Assembly (NCBI GenBank): GCA_009777775.1
Contig: WRLE01000010.1
Span: 71,177 to 133,338, forward strand
DNA from: Oscillospiraceae bacterium
GTDB lineage: Bacteria; Bacillota; Clostridia; Oscillospirales; Oscillospiraceae
Reading direction: 5' to 3'
DNA: 62,162 nucleotides
Positions 24,130 through 32,408 of this stretch are shown here, one piece after another (within the stretch, counting starts at the first letter, position 1; each line of letters opens with the position of its first letter). A program made the position numbers and the translations under genes. The notes under the pieces were generated by a model. That model worked only from the letters and a program-made list of their open reading frames with translations. It did not search any database and was not told the origin of the DNA.

Positions 24130-24891
24130 ATGAAATATATAAGCATTCAACTACAAAAAAACAAGCAAAGCATTGCCAGATTCTCATCAATGCTTTTGCT
24201 TGTTATTTCTATTATGCTGCTCCTACCCTCCTGCGCTACTAGTGAAAGTTCAATTCAGACTCCCTCAAGCCCTGACACCGCTCCAAATCCTTACACGAAT
24301 GTTGATGAAATAGAAATTGCAAGCATATCACCACTCGATGATGAAACAACAGTAGAAATAGAAGAAGATGAAGAACCTCCTTATATCCCCATCGAAGCTA
24401 TTCCCATATGGATGTATATCCCAGCAATCAATGTGGATGCTGAAATCCAAGGTACTGAAACCGATTTTGAAAACAGCACCATGCACATAGTTCACTCTGG
24501 CTCCATCATATCCTGGTGGAAAGACAGTGCAATTCCGGGAAACACTGGTAATGCCATATTTGCCAGCCACAATATCTGGAGCGGACGCAGCGGACAGCTT
24601 CATGATTTAGATACCCTGGAAATCGGCGATGAAATGGAAATCCTATACGACGATGGTACAAGGGAAGTATTCAGACTGGAGAGCGTCTTTGTCTATCTTC
24701 TCGCCACTGCTCCTGGAGAAAAAATAATGGATACAACCGGCGAAGCGAGGGTTACCCTCATCACCTGTAAAGCACCATTTAACTACAACACAGGAACCAG
24801 CGACAACAGAATTGTTGCAGTATTCAAACCCGAAGAAAGCTTCATAATCCCCGACCCCCCCATCGAACCCTTCCCACCAAGGGAATCATAA
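24130..24891 (+). CDS. Sortase family protein with lipoprotein signal
   Basis: 253 residues. A hydrophobic signal (residues 19-34) ends in the lipobox LLPSC with Cys35, so the protein is probably lipid-anchored outside the membrane. After an acidic linker, residues about 92-235 form a sortase barrel: MYIPAINVDAEIQ, GNAIFASHNIW (His147), VTLITCKAP (Cys213) and TSDNRIVAVF (Arg227), the complete catalytic triad. Sortases join sorting-signal proteins to the wall or to each other. The class is uncertain (class D/E/F-like by the short TLITC). No substrate with a sorting signal is visible nearby. Confidence 0.82.
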   Translation: MKYISIQLQKNKQSIARFSSMLLLVISIMLLLPSCATSESSIQTPSSPDTAPNPYTNVDEIEIASISPLDDETTVEIEEDEEPPYIPIEAIPIWMYIPAINVDAEIQGTETDFENSTMHIVHSGSIISWWKDSAIPGNTGNAIFASHNIWSGRSGQLHDLDTLEIGDEMEILYDDGTREVFRLESVFVYLLATAPGEKIMDTTGEARVTLITCKAPFNYNTGTSDNRIVAVFKPEESFIIPDPPIEPFPPRES

Positions 24892-24892
24892 A

Positions 24893-25088
24893 TGGGGGGA
24901 CGGAGTGAACAGGGGGACGGTTCTGTGAACAGGGGGACGGTTCTTTTGTGAACGCGGGGACGGTTCTTTTGTTCACGTTCCTCCTGTACAAAAGAATCAG
25001 TCCAGCGTTCAGTGAACGTGAACAAAAGAACCGTCCCCGCGTTCAGAGAACGTGAACAAAAGAACCGTCCCCCTGTTCACACCGTCCC
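24893..25088. repeat. GGGACGGTTCTTTT palindromic repeat cluster, site 1
   Basis: Five units of GGGGACGGTTCTTTTG or its complement are arranged as a large inverted repeat: GAACGCGGGGACGG on the left and CCGTCCCCGCGTTC on the right of a core (CCTCCTGTACAAAAGAATC, AGCGTTCAGTGAACG). The core recurs inverted at 55117-55160 and again at 62115-62155. Confidence 0.85.
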
Positions 25089-25104
25089 CTCGTTAATAGC
25101 AAAC

Positions 25105-26619
25105 TTAATTGCTTCTTATCATTCTGGTTAATTCATCATATGTTCCCACTAATTTATCTACCAAAGCTTTTATGTCTGCAATGAGCTCGGTTTGCTCGTT
25201 GACAAGGGATAGCGTGTTTTTAATATCATTTGTCATTAAAACAGATGAATCTTGAATAGCAACTAGCTTGCTTTCTATTTGTGAGGAAGCTTCTGCACTC
25301 TTTGAAGCAAGGGTTCGAACCTCCTCGGCAACAACTGCAAAACCTTTGCCATGGACTCCCGCTCTAGCAGCTTCCACTGAAGCATTAAGTGCCAAAATAT
25401 TTGTCTGGAAGGCAATACTTTGTATCGTTGAAACGATATTTTTTGTCTCAGAAGCATATTTTTCAGACTCTTCTGAGTTTTTCAAATTAGTCTCCTGAGC
25501 CGATTTCAACGACTCAGCAGCTTTTAGAATCATCGCCATGTCATTTGTCATTCCATCAATTTCTTCTGTGAAATCATGGATAAAAATATCCAAGTTTTCT
25601 TTTCTCAACTCATGGGTTACATCCTCAACGGAACCAACCACACGAAGGGGTATTCCATCAGCATCACGCATGGTGGAGCCATCAGCCTTTATGAGCATAT
25701 ATTCCCCTGCTTTGTTTTGCAAACGATATACCACGTTATATGGTGTTCTACCAGTATAATCGTTTAAATGAGCTGCGAATGCATTTAATGTGGCTTCTTT
25801 ATCCTCTGGATGCAGTCTATCGCTCCAACTGCTCAAAACATTGGGGAAATCATGCTCGCCAGAAAAGCCCAGCATATGGCGTAATTCGTCTGACCACCAA
25901 AAATCATTTGCTCCCCCCACTGGATCATGGGGGTCAACCTCCATATCCCACAAGGCAATATTTATACTTTTCAGTAACAATCCAAAGCGTAAATCATTGG
26001 TCATGAGCTGATCTTGCATAATTTGCCTATTTGTTATATCCATAAGCGCACCTGCCACTCGCAAAGGCACCCCGCTATTATCTCGAAGGGTATTACCGAA
26101 AGCATGAAAATGTCTATATTCACCATTTTTCATCATTAGCCTGTTTTCAATATTATATGGTGTCCTACCCGAGCGGTCGTTTAGATGAGCAGCAAAAGCA
26201 GCAAGTGTTCTTTCCTTGTCATCTGGATGGATTCTATCGCTCCAGCTGGAAAGCACATTGGGAAAATCCGCTTCATTGGAAAATCCTAGCATCCAACGAA
26301 ATTCTGAAGACCAAGTAAAGCTATTATTAGGATTTATCGGGTCTCCACCCACCACATCCATATCCCACAAAGCAACCCCGAGAGCATTGCTTGTAAGCTG
26401 ATATTTCATTAAACTATATTCCATTGCATTTTTATAGTTTTTCATCGCTGTATTAATCAAACTTGCCACCGAAGCATCTTTTCCCGACAATCCGCTCATA
26501 TTGATTACCGCTCCGAAATCGCCGATTTCACCTGCTTCCACAAGCTTTTCCAGTTCTCCTATTAAACCATTTTTTCGAGTTTTCCCCTTTTTACCATTTA
26601 TAACCGCTCGATTCGACAT
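25105..26619 (-). CDS. Soluble chemoreceptor: two PAS domains plus shortened MCP signalling domain
   Basis: 504 residues, no membrane segment. Two similar PAS_3/PAC units occupy about 85-200 and 218-335; each contains [20 protein letters not shown] or [20 protein letters not shown] then SWSDR(I/L)HP(D/E)DKE and a PAC end ([16 protein letters not shown]). The C-terminal part (about 375-504) has the receptor hairpin tip [31 protein letters not shown], but the flanking helices are much shorter than in typical MCPs. It should bind CheW/CheA in the cytoplasm and sense an internal cue. AGGAGG precedes the ATG. Divergent from the receptor at 26783. Confidence 0.85.
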   Translation of the reverse strand: MSNRAVINGKKGKTRKNGLIGELEKLVEAGEIGDFGAVINMSGLSGKDASVASLINTAMKNYKNAMEYSLMKYQLTSNALGVALWDMDVVGGDPINPNNSFTWSSEFRWMLGFSNEADFPNVLSSWSDRIHPDDKERTLAAFAAHLNDRSGRTPYNIENRLMMKNGEYRHFHAFGNTLRDNSGVPLRVAGALMDITNRQIMQDQLMTNDLRFGLLLKSINIALWDMEVDPHDPVGGANDFWWSDELRHMLGFSGEHDFPNVLSSWSDRLHPEDKEATLNAFAAHLNDYTGRTPYNVVYRLQNKAGEYMLIKADGSTMRDADGIPLRVVGSVEDVTHELRKENLDIFIHDFTEEIDGMTNDMAMILKAAESLKSAQETNLKNSEESEKYASETKNIVSTIQSIAFQTNILALNASVEAARAGVHGKGFAVVAEEVRTLASKSAEASSQIESKLVAIQDSSVLMTNDIKNTLSLVNEQTELIADIKALVDKLVGTYDELTRMIRSN

Positions 26620-26711
26620 TGTTCCTTCCTCCTAGTTTTTAACACATCTACTCTTATTTGAAGATGCTTTAACATACCCATTTGAAATTATCGAAAAAAA
26701 ACAACAATTGC

Positions 26712-26738
26712 TTTACTTTATACATAATTTGTCGATAA
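26712..26738 (+). promoter_or_regulatory. Possible sigma-28 promoter of the chemoreceptor gene
   Basis: GTCGATAA at 26731-26738 matches 7 of 8 of the sigma-28 -10 box and is shared with the cheC promoter; the element 15 nt upstream (TTTA) is a poor -35. Confidence 0.3.
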
Positions 26739-26782
26739 ATAATGTAGAGTAAGGTTAGATTATTTTTAACAAGGGGTATGAC

Positions 26783-28990
26783 ATGAAAAATATAAAAATA
26801 GGCACGAAAATACTTTTTGGATTTGGTATAATAATATTCATGATAGCTGTCATCACTTTGGTTGTTTCCATTAGCAGCAGCGTTATTTCAAATTCCAATG
26901 AACTGGTGGGTATATATAACGAAATAAGCGATGCAGTGACACAAACATTAAATGGAGTAAATTCCGTTCGTATCCACGAAGCCAGTTTCACCATGCGATA
27001 CTCAGCTGAGGAGTGGGACAATTTTGTCAGCGAATACAACAAAACAGCCACTTCAGGACGACAAGCCACAGCAATAATATCAGCAAATCCGAAGCTAAGC
27101 GAATACAGTAGTCAATGGAATCAATTCATGAGCCATCTGGGTGAGTATTACACCTCAATGGAGCGAGTAAACGCTGCATACTTACAAGCTGAAATTGCAA
27201 AAGACAGTCTTGTTAAACTCGGACCGGAGATTGTTGTTGCCGTTAGCACTATGTTTGATGCCCAAATGAATACCACGCGAGGCCAAATCAACAATCTTGA
27301 CCCGCCTGAAGAACTAAACATAAAAATGGACAGAATAAATGACACGGTTCAAATTAATAACCGTGTCACAACCATGCGTGTTGAAGTTGCTAGAATGGCT
27401 GAAAATTATACACCACAGCGAGCAGAAACGGTGAAAGGCAATATTGAAGCAGTTAAAGAAATTCTTGCCGAATACATGGCGATTCTAAGAACCCAAACAT
27501 CCCTGGCAATCGCACAAACTGCACTTGATAAACTCGAAGAATACGAACTCGCTGTTTTAAATTTCATTTATGAATACGAGCTCGAAGGAGCGGAACTCAA
27601 AAATGCAATAACGATTGGTTACCAGAGTCTACAAAGCCTCAACAACACCACAAATGCGATTGAATCCAGCCTTGCAGATGCAATCTTTGCAGCACAATCA
27701 GCTTCCCATACTGCACAAATCCTTGTTTTGATTGTCTCTTCAATTGCAATAGCAGTGGGTCTTTTTGTAGCAATCAATATTAAAAATACGATTACAAAAC
27801 CAATACTCTTTGTCAGTGATGTGGCATCAAAAATTGCCAACGAAGGAAGCTTGCAATTCAGCGATGAAGAAAACGAGTCCATGCTCAAGTATTCCCAAGG
27901 TAAAGATGAAACAGCTCTGACGGTACAAAACTTCCGAAAGCTCATTGAAAGGTTAAAAACCATCGACCAATGTTTGTCTATGATAGCAGCCAACGATTTA
28001 ACAGGAAGCATTGTTCCCCTGGGCAAACAAGACGCAATGGGCAATGCATTGCAATCCATGCTTCTCACCCTCAACGAAATGTTTGGCAGCATCAATGTGT
28101 CCTCTTTACAAGTTTCATCTGGTTCACGTCAAGTGGCAGAAGGGGCTCAGGCTCTGGCGCAAGGTGCCACTGAGCAAGCTTCGTCCATACAGGAGTTGGC
28201 AAGCTCCATCGCAGACATTGCCACCAGCACCCGTGAAAACGCAAGCTTGGCAAACGATGCAGCAAAATTAGCTGAAAAAATCATATCCAGTGCTGAAAAA
28301 GGCAGCCAGCAAATGGATGATATGATTAATGCTGTCAACGAAATCAACGAAGCCAGCAATTCAATCGGTAAAGTTATAAAGGTTATTGATGATATAGCTT
28401 TTCAAACAAATATTCTCGCACTCAATGCAGCTGTGGAAGCAGCCAGAGCAGGTCAGCATGGTAAAGGTTTTGCAGTGGTGGCAGAGGAAGTGCGCAGTCT
28501 TGCCGCAAAGAGCGCAGAGGCTGCAAAGGACACAGGAAGCCTCATAGAAAGCTCCATGGAAAAAGCACTCCTGGGTGTGCGTATTGCAGGAGAAACAGCG
28601 GAAAGCCTCAGCGAAATCGTCACCGAGATAAGGGAAAGCAATCAATTGGTGGACAAAATCGCCATATCTTCGGAACAACAGTCCATGGGTATAGAGCAAA
28701 TCAACATTGGGGTTGACCAGGTCGCACAAGTTGTTTCACAAAACAGCGCAACAGCGCAGCAAAGTGCCGCCGCCAGCCAAGAAATGAGTTCCCAGTCTTC
28801 TTTGCTCCAAGATCTCATATCCCAGTTCAAGTTAATCGAAAGCAATTCCGGTATAAAGAGCCTATATCAGTCATCGAGTAGCTTTTCATCTGATGGCTTA
28901 GCAGTTGGTAGCACTGCGGGGAAATATCAGGAAGTGTCATCAAAGTCCGCTGATTCAACACCCTCCGATGACGATTTTGGAAAGTATTGA
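26783..28990 (+). CDS. Transmembrane methyl-accepting chemotaxis protein
   Basis: 735 residues. TM1 at about 9-32 ([19 protein letters not shown]), an extracytoplasmic all-helical sensor of about 280 residues (length fits a helical bimodular HBM-type domain), TM2 at about 313-335 ([19 protein letters not shown]), HAMP at about 336-415, then a full MCP signalling domain with tip [18 protein letters not shown] and [20 protein letters not shown]. The C-terminal tail is Ser-rich without an evident NWETF-type pentapeptide. AAGGGG precedes the ATG by 6 nt. The ligand cannot be predicted. Confidence 0.9.
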   Translation: MKNIKIGTKILFGFGIIIFMIAVITLVVSISSSVISNSNELVGIYNEISDAVTQTLNGVNSVRIHEASFTMRYSAEEWDNFVSEYNKTATSGRQATAIISANPKLSEYSSQWNQFMSHLGEYYTSMERVNAAYLQAEIAKDSLVKLGPEIVVAVSTMFDAQMNTTRGQINNLDPPEELNIKMDRINDTVQINNRVTTMRVEVARMAENYTPQRAETVKGNIEAVKEILAEYMAILRTQTSLAIAQTALDKLEEYELAVLNFIYEYELEGAELKNAITIGYQSLQSLNNTTNAIESSLADAIFAAQSASHTAQILVLIVSSIAIAVGLFVAINIKNTITKPILFVSDVASKIANEGSLQFSDEENESMLKYSQGKDETALTVQNFRKLIERLKTIDQCLSMIAANDLTGSIVPLGKQDAMGNALQSMLLTLNEMFGSINVSSLQVSSGSRQVAEGAQALAQGATEQASSIQELASSIADIATSTRENASLANDAAKLAEKIISSAEKGSQQMDDMINAVNEINEASNSIGKVIKVIDDIAFQTNILALNAAVEAARAGQHGKGFAVVAEEVRSLAAKSAEAAKDTGSLIESSMEKALLGVRIAGETAESLSEIVTEIRESNQLVDKIAISSEQQSMGIEQINIGVDQVAQVVSQNSATAQQSAAASQEMSSQSSLLQDLISQFKLIESNSGIKSLYQSSSSFSSDGLAVGSTAGKYQEVSSKSADSTPSDDDFGKY

Positions 28991-29055
28991 TAGAATCTAC
29001 ATCCTAACCATGGCATATATTGTGACAATCTCACTTGACGGCATTTTCGTTGCAA

Positions 29056-29091
29056 TAAGATTCTTCACTGACGCTCTTAAATGACACGGTG
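29056..29091. repeat. GTCATTTAAGAGCGTCAG-type dispersed repeat (inverted)
   Basis: AATAAGATTCTTCACTGACG then CTCTTAAATGACACGG is the complement of the sequence at 50241-50275, and half of it matches the GTCATTCTGAG family. Confidence 0.55.
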
Positions 29092-29132
29092 TGTACCTAC
29101 CATGACACGGTTTGTGCCTGCTAAAACATAAT

Positions 29133-29189
29133 ATAAAAAAGCAATCCAGACTTTATGCTTACTTTCCTTGCATAAAATCTGGATTGCTT
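29133..29189 (-). terminator. Intrinsic terminator of mgtE
   Basis: A 20-bp stem with one mismatch (AAGCAATCCAGA..TTATGC with GCATAA..TCTGGATTGCTT) and an 11-nt loop. On the minus strand it is followed by TTTTTTATATT, 79 bp after the mgtE stop. Confidence 0.88.
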
Positions 29190-29267
29190 CGATTTATGCG
29201 AGCTATCTAAAGGAATTTAGACACTAACATCGCAAACAATCGTAATATCAAATACTATTGATAAATC

Positions 29268-30599
29268 TCATATACCAAATGCAAACTTGCAAATGCCAAA
29301 GTATACCAGCAAGCCAGCTGCATCGACAATGGTTGTAATTGCTGGTGCTGCCATGACGGCAGGGTCAAACTTTAAAAGTTTCGCCAGTTGAGGAAGTAAG
29401 CAACCCACAGACTTGGCGATGACAACCGTGCAAAAGAGAGCCAATGATACGCTGAAAGCGAGCAAAAATTCCCATCTGTTGAAAAGAAGGATACGAACAA
29501 AATTTACAGCAGCCAATGCTCCGCCACATAAAGTGGCAACACGAACCTCTCTAAACCATACTATCCATGTATCAGCAGAAGTGATTTCTTCAAGGGCGAT
29601 ACCGCGGATAATCAAAGTAGCACTTTGAGCACCAGAGTTTCCAGCTGTATCCATGAGCATTGGGATAAAAGTGATGAGGATGGGCATTACGGTCAGAGCG
29701 TGTTCGAATCTTTCAATGATATGTCCAGATATGATGGCTGTTATCATAAGGAGCATAAGCCAGGGTATCCTGTTGAGAGCCAATCTGCTGATTTTCGTTT
29801 TCAAATAAGGCTCATCGGAAGGAGACATGGCAGCCATAATTTCAAAGTCTTCTGTGGCTTCTTCTTCTTGAACTTCTAAAATATCGTCGAATGTGACGAT
29901 ACCCACAAGCCTGTTTTCGTTATCCACAACGGGCATGGCTAGAAAGCCATATTTTGAAAACTCATTTGTGACATTTTCCTTGTCGTCGCTGGTATTGGCG
30001 GAAATAACTTCTCGGGTCATGATGTCTTCGATTTTATCATCGGGAGAAGACAGTAATAGAGTCCTCACAGAAACCACACCCAGCAAATGACGAGCCGAAT
30101 CGGTTACATAGCAAGTATAAATTGTTTCCTTGTCCACGCCATCGCGGCGTATGCGGTTGAAAGCTTCAGCCACAGTTTGTTCCGCTTTCAAATCCACATA
30201 TTCGATGGTCATAATGCTTCCTGCACTACCCTCTGGGTATTTCAGGAAGTTATTTATCATGTCTCTTTTTTCTCTGGGTAGGTTGCTTAGAACTCTCTTA
30301 ACGACTCCGGCAGGCATTTCTTCAATGAAATCCACCGCATCATCGAGAAAAAGTTCATCTATGATGCTGCTAATCTCGTAGTCTTGTATAGCAGCAATGA
30401 TACTTTCTTGCATATCCCTAGACAAATCTGCAAACACATCTGCTGCCTCATCTTTTGGCAAAAGCCTAAATAGCTTTATGGCAGCTTGTTTTTCTTCCAA
30501 GTCATTGATCCATTCCGCAATATCAGCGGAATTGGTTTCACTGAGCATTTGTTTTAGCGTAGTATTGTCGTACTTACTGATGTCAAAATCAACTGGCAT
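29268..30599 (-). CDS. mgtE: Magnesium transporter MgtE
   Basis: 443-residue MgtE, a Mg2+-gated channel/transporter in the inner membrane. Order: N-terminal helical domain (about 1-125, LEEKQAAIKLFRLLPKDEAA), two CBS domains (about 130-250, MTIEYVDLKAEQTVAEA, DIMTREVISANTSD, ATEDFEIM), and five membrane helices (about 275-443) with IPWLMLLMITAIISGHII and the pore region LITFIPMLMDTAGNSGAQ. The ATG at 30599 follows GGGGG by 8 nt; the longer frame starts inside that site. Transcribed with a long structured leader. Confidence 0.95.
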   Translation of the reverse strand: MPVDFDISKYDNTTLKQMLSETNSADIAEWINDLEEKQAAIKLFRLLPKDEAADVFADLSRDMQESIIAAIQDYEISSIIDELFLDDAVDFIEEMPAGVVKRVLSNLPREKRDMINNFLKYPEGSAGSIMTIEYVDLKAEQTVAEAFNRIRRDGVDKETIYTCYVTDSARHLLGVVSVRTLLLSSPDDKIEDIMTREVISANTSDDKENVTNEFSKYGFLAMPVVDNENRLVGIVTFDDILEVQEEEATEDFEIMAAMSPSDEPYLKTKISRLALNRIPWLMLLMITAIISGHIIERFEHALTVMPILITFIPMLMDTAGNSGAQSATLIIRGIALEEITSADTWIVWFREVRVATLCGGALAAVNFVRILLFNRWEFLLAFSVSLALFCTVVIAKSVGCLLPQLAKLLKFDPAVMAAPAITTIVDAAGLLVYFGICKFAFGI

Positions 30600-30679
30600 G
30601 TTTAGCACCCCCTAATAGATTTGTGATGTTTCGTTTACGGATAGGTCACAAATCGCAATACCGGCTTCGATGATTTCCA

Positions 30680-30718
30680 GTGGGCATGAATAGTGGGCTT
30701 AAATAGTGGGCTTAAATA
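30680..30718. repeat. Three tandem 13-bp repeats in the mgtE leader
   Basis: GTGGGCATGAATA followed by two perfect GTGGGCTTAAATA units, between the leader terminator and the mgtE start. They could act as a protein or RNA binding array. Confidence 0.75.
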
Positions 30719-30742
30719 GACCACCAGCTTAAAAATTTCCAC

Positions 30743-31002
30743 AAAAAAACCGCCCCCGGGGGCGCGATAAATCATATATAGGGGAAAGCGCACAAAAATA
30801 AACTACCTCATGCACAGCAAACCGGGCGGAGCAAGTACGCCGGTTACCCTATAAAGCATCGCCACATCCGAGCTACTCGATAATGCGATAATCTGCCTAC
30901 TTCGTGGGCTTTCGTCCACGCACTCACGTCCTTTCGTAATAAACTAGATAAGTTTGCAATTGGCTTTCGACAGCACCCATGAGATTGTGCGCCGACTACC
31001 AA
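30743..31002 (-). promoter_or_regulatory. Structured 5' leader of mgtE with intrinsic terminator; candidate riboswitch of unrecognised class
   Basis: From the inferred start near 31002 the leader runs about 235 nt and ends in a terminator (30743-30766: CGCCCCCGGGGGCG then seven T). Visible helices are CGTGG/CCACG near 30915, ATCGC/GCGAT enclosing CGAG/CTCG near 30860-30890, AACCGG/CCGGTT near 30815-30840 enclosed by TATAGGG/CCCTATA. This is the layout of a transcription attenuator. An M-box (Mg2+ riboswitch) is expected here, but I do not find its GTTAGGTGAGGCTCC or GACGCCAA core. Confidence 0.6.
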
Positions 31003-31008
31003 AAATAG

Positions 31009-31037
31009 ATTAAACACCATTTCAAAGCCAATGTCAA
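31009..31037 (-). promoter_or_regulatory. Sigma-A promoter of the mgtE leader
   Basis: Minus strand TTGACA (perfect), 17-nt spacer, TTTAAT. Confidence 0.8.
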
Positions 31038-31039
31038 GC

Positions 31040-31068
31040 TTGAATTTTTATTAATTTCAAGTTATAAT
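31040..31068 (+). promoter_or_regulatory. Sigma-A promoter of the dCMP deaminase gene
   Basis: TTGAAT, 17-nt spacer, TATAAT. Its -35 box lies 2 bp from the -35 of the divergent mgtE promoter. Confidence 0.8.
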
Positions 31069-31110
31069 GCTTTTCAAGTTTTACTAATAAATAGCATGGA
31101 GGATACTAAA

Positions 31111-31599
31111 ATGGAACGTAAGGATAAAGAAAACTACTATCTCGACATAGCAGACACAGTCCTAATAAGGTCAACATGCCTGAGACGAAAGTATGGAGCC
31201 ATAATAGTACTCAACGACGAAATAATAGCCACGGGCTACAATGGCGCACCCAGGGGTAGAAAAAATTGCCATGACATCAACAAATGCCTAAGGGATGAAA
31301 TGGATGTACCCAGCGGCGAGCGATACGAATTATGCAGAAGCGTCCACGCAGAGGCAAATGCCATCATATCGGCATCCAGGCGCGACATGATAGGAGCAAC
31401 CCTGTACCTTGCTGGTCGGGACAGTAAGACAGATGCCATATTGGACGATGACTCCCTCTGGGGTCCTTGCACCATGTGCCGCAGACTCATCATTAATGCT
31501 GGCATAGCAAAAACCGTGTGTCGCACAGCTGCCGACGAATATGTAGCCATCAACACCAGAGATTGGGTCTTCAACGACGATTCCCTTGACACTATATAA
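31111..31599 (+). CDS. Deoxycytidylate (dCMP) deaminase, ComEB-like
   Basis: 162 residues from the ATG at 31111, 8 nt after GGAGG; an ATG 15 nt upstream overlaps that site. Converts dCMP to dUMP for thymidylate synthesis. The zinc-binding deaminase motifs are complete: SVHAEANAII (His79, Glu81) and GPCTMCRR (Cys120, Cys123). A second cluster (CxxKYGAII start, KNCHDINKC) matches the extra region of ComEB-type enzymes. Single gene with its own promoter, divergent from mgtE. Confidence 0.92.
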   Translation: MERKDKENYYLDIADTVLIRSTCLRRKYGAIIVLNDEIIATGYNGAPRGRKNCHDINKCLRDEMDVPSGERYELCRSVHAEANAIISASRRDMIGATLYLAGRDSKTDAILDDDSLWGPCTMCRRLIINAGIAKTVCRTAADEYVAINTRDWVFNDDSLDTI

Positions 31600-31674
31600 C
31601 AATAATGACATCGCCTCTCTGAGTTACATAAAAATACAAATCATACTAGTACTATAATAAACCCAAGATCAATA

Positions 31675-32406
31675 TTAGCTCTCAAGTAAATCCATCACCA
31701 CTACACTCGCCATTATTAACCCAGCCACAGGTGGAACGAATGCGTTGCTCGCTGGCACCGAGCGACGCTTTTGCTCTTCTTGCTCATTTTTTTCATCAAA
31801 CCATACTTCCGAAATCGGTATGTATGGTTTTTCTTTTGAATAAACAACCTTTAGCTTATCTATACCTCTTTTTCTAAGCTCCCCTCGCATCACCCTTGCC
31901 AAGGGACATACTGAAGTTTCATAAATATCAGCAACTTCAAAGGCTGTTGGGTCTACTTTATTCCCAGCACCCATTGCGCTTATAATTGGAATCCCCAATG
32001 AATCAGCTCGGTATATTATTTCAAGCTTTGCGCTGACAGTATCCACAGCATCCACGATATAATCAAAAACAGACAAGTCAACATCATCAGCATTATCTGG
32101 TAAATAAAATATTTTTTGCGATTTTACAAGAAGCTCAGGATTAATATCTAGCAAACGCTCCTCCATGACAGAAACCTTGTCCAAACCAATGGTTTTGTGA
32201 GTGGCGATGATTTGTCGATTTATATTGCTTATATCCACCACATCTCCATCGAATAAATCCAGAGCACCAATACCCGAACGACAAAGTGCCTCAGCGCAGT
32301 GTCCCCCAACACCTCCTAAACCAAAAACCGCCACTCGGCGGTTTCTAAGTTTTTCCACCTTATCTTTCCCAAAAAGCATTGCCGTCCGTATAAACTGCTC
32401 CGCCAT
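31675..32406 (-). CDS. tcdA: tRNA threonylcarbamoyladenosine dehydratase TcdA (ThiF/E1-like)
   Basis: 243 residues from the ATG at 32406 behind AGGAG. The E1-like fold has the nucleotide-binding VAVFGLGGVGGHCAEAL (about residue 25-41), DGDVVDISNINRQ and the DAVDTVSAKLEI segment. Members cyclise t6A37 of tRNAs to ct6A in an ATP-dependent reaction; other ThiF relatives are excluded by the C-terminal CPLARVMRGELRKRGID and VPASNAFVPPVAGL blocks. It is the last gene of the MoxR/DUF58/transglutaminase operon, 2 bp after the upstream stop. Confidence 0.9.
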   Translation of the reverse strand: MAEQFIRTAMLFGKDKVEKLRNRRVAVFGLGGVGGHCAEALCRSGIGALDLFDGDVVDISNINRQIIATHKTIGLDKVSVMEERLLDINPELLVKSQKIFYLPDNADDVDLSVFDYIVDAVDTVSAKLEIIYRADSLGIPIISAMGAGNKVDPTAFEVADIYETSVCPLARVMRGELRKRGIDKLKVVYSKEKPYIPISEVWFDEKNEQEEQKRRSVPASNAFVPPVAGLIMASVVVMDLLES

Positions 32407-32408
32407 AT

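Noticed and set aside
30790-30860. Plus-strand GCACAGCAAACC resembling a c-di-GMP-I riboswitch
   Set aside because: Only a short match; the second conserved strand (GACGCAAAGC) is absent and the orientation would not serve the dCMP deaminase gene sensibly.
30743-31002. M-box (Mg2+) riboswitch call for the mgtE leader
   Set aside because: Context fits but the conserved GGTGAGGCTCC and GACGCCAA cores were not found, so it is reported only as an unassigned structured leader.
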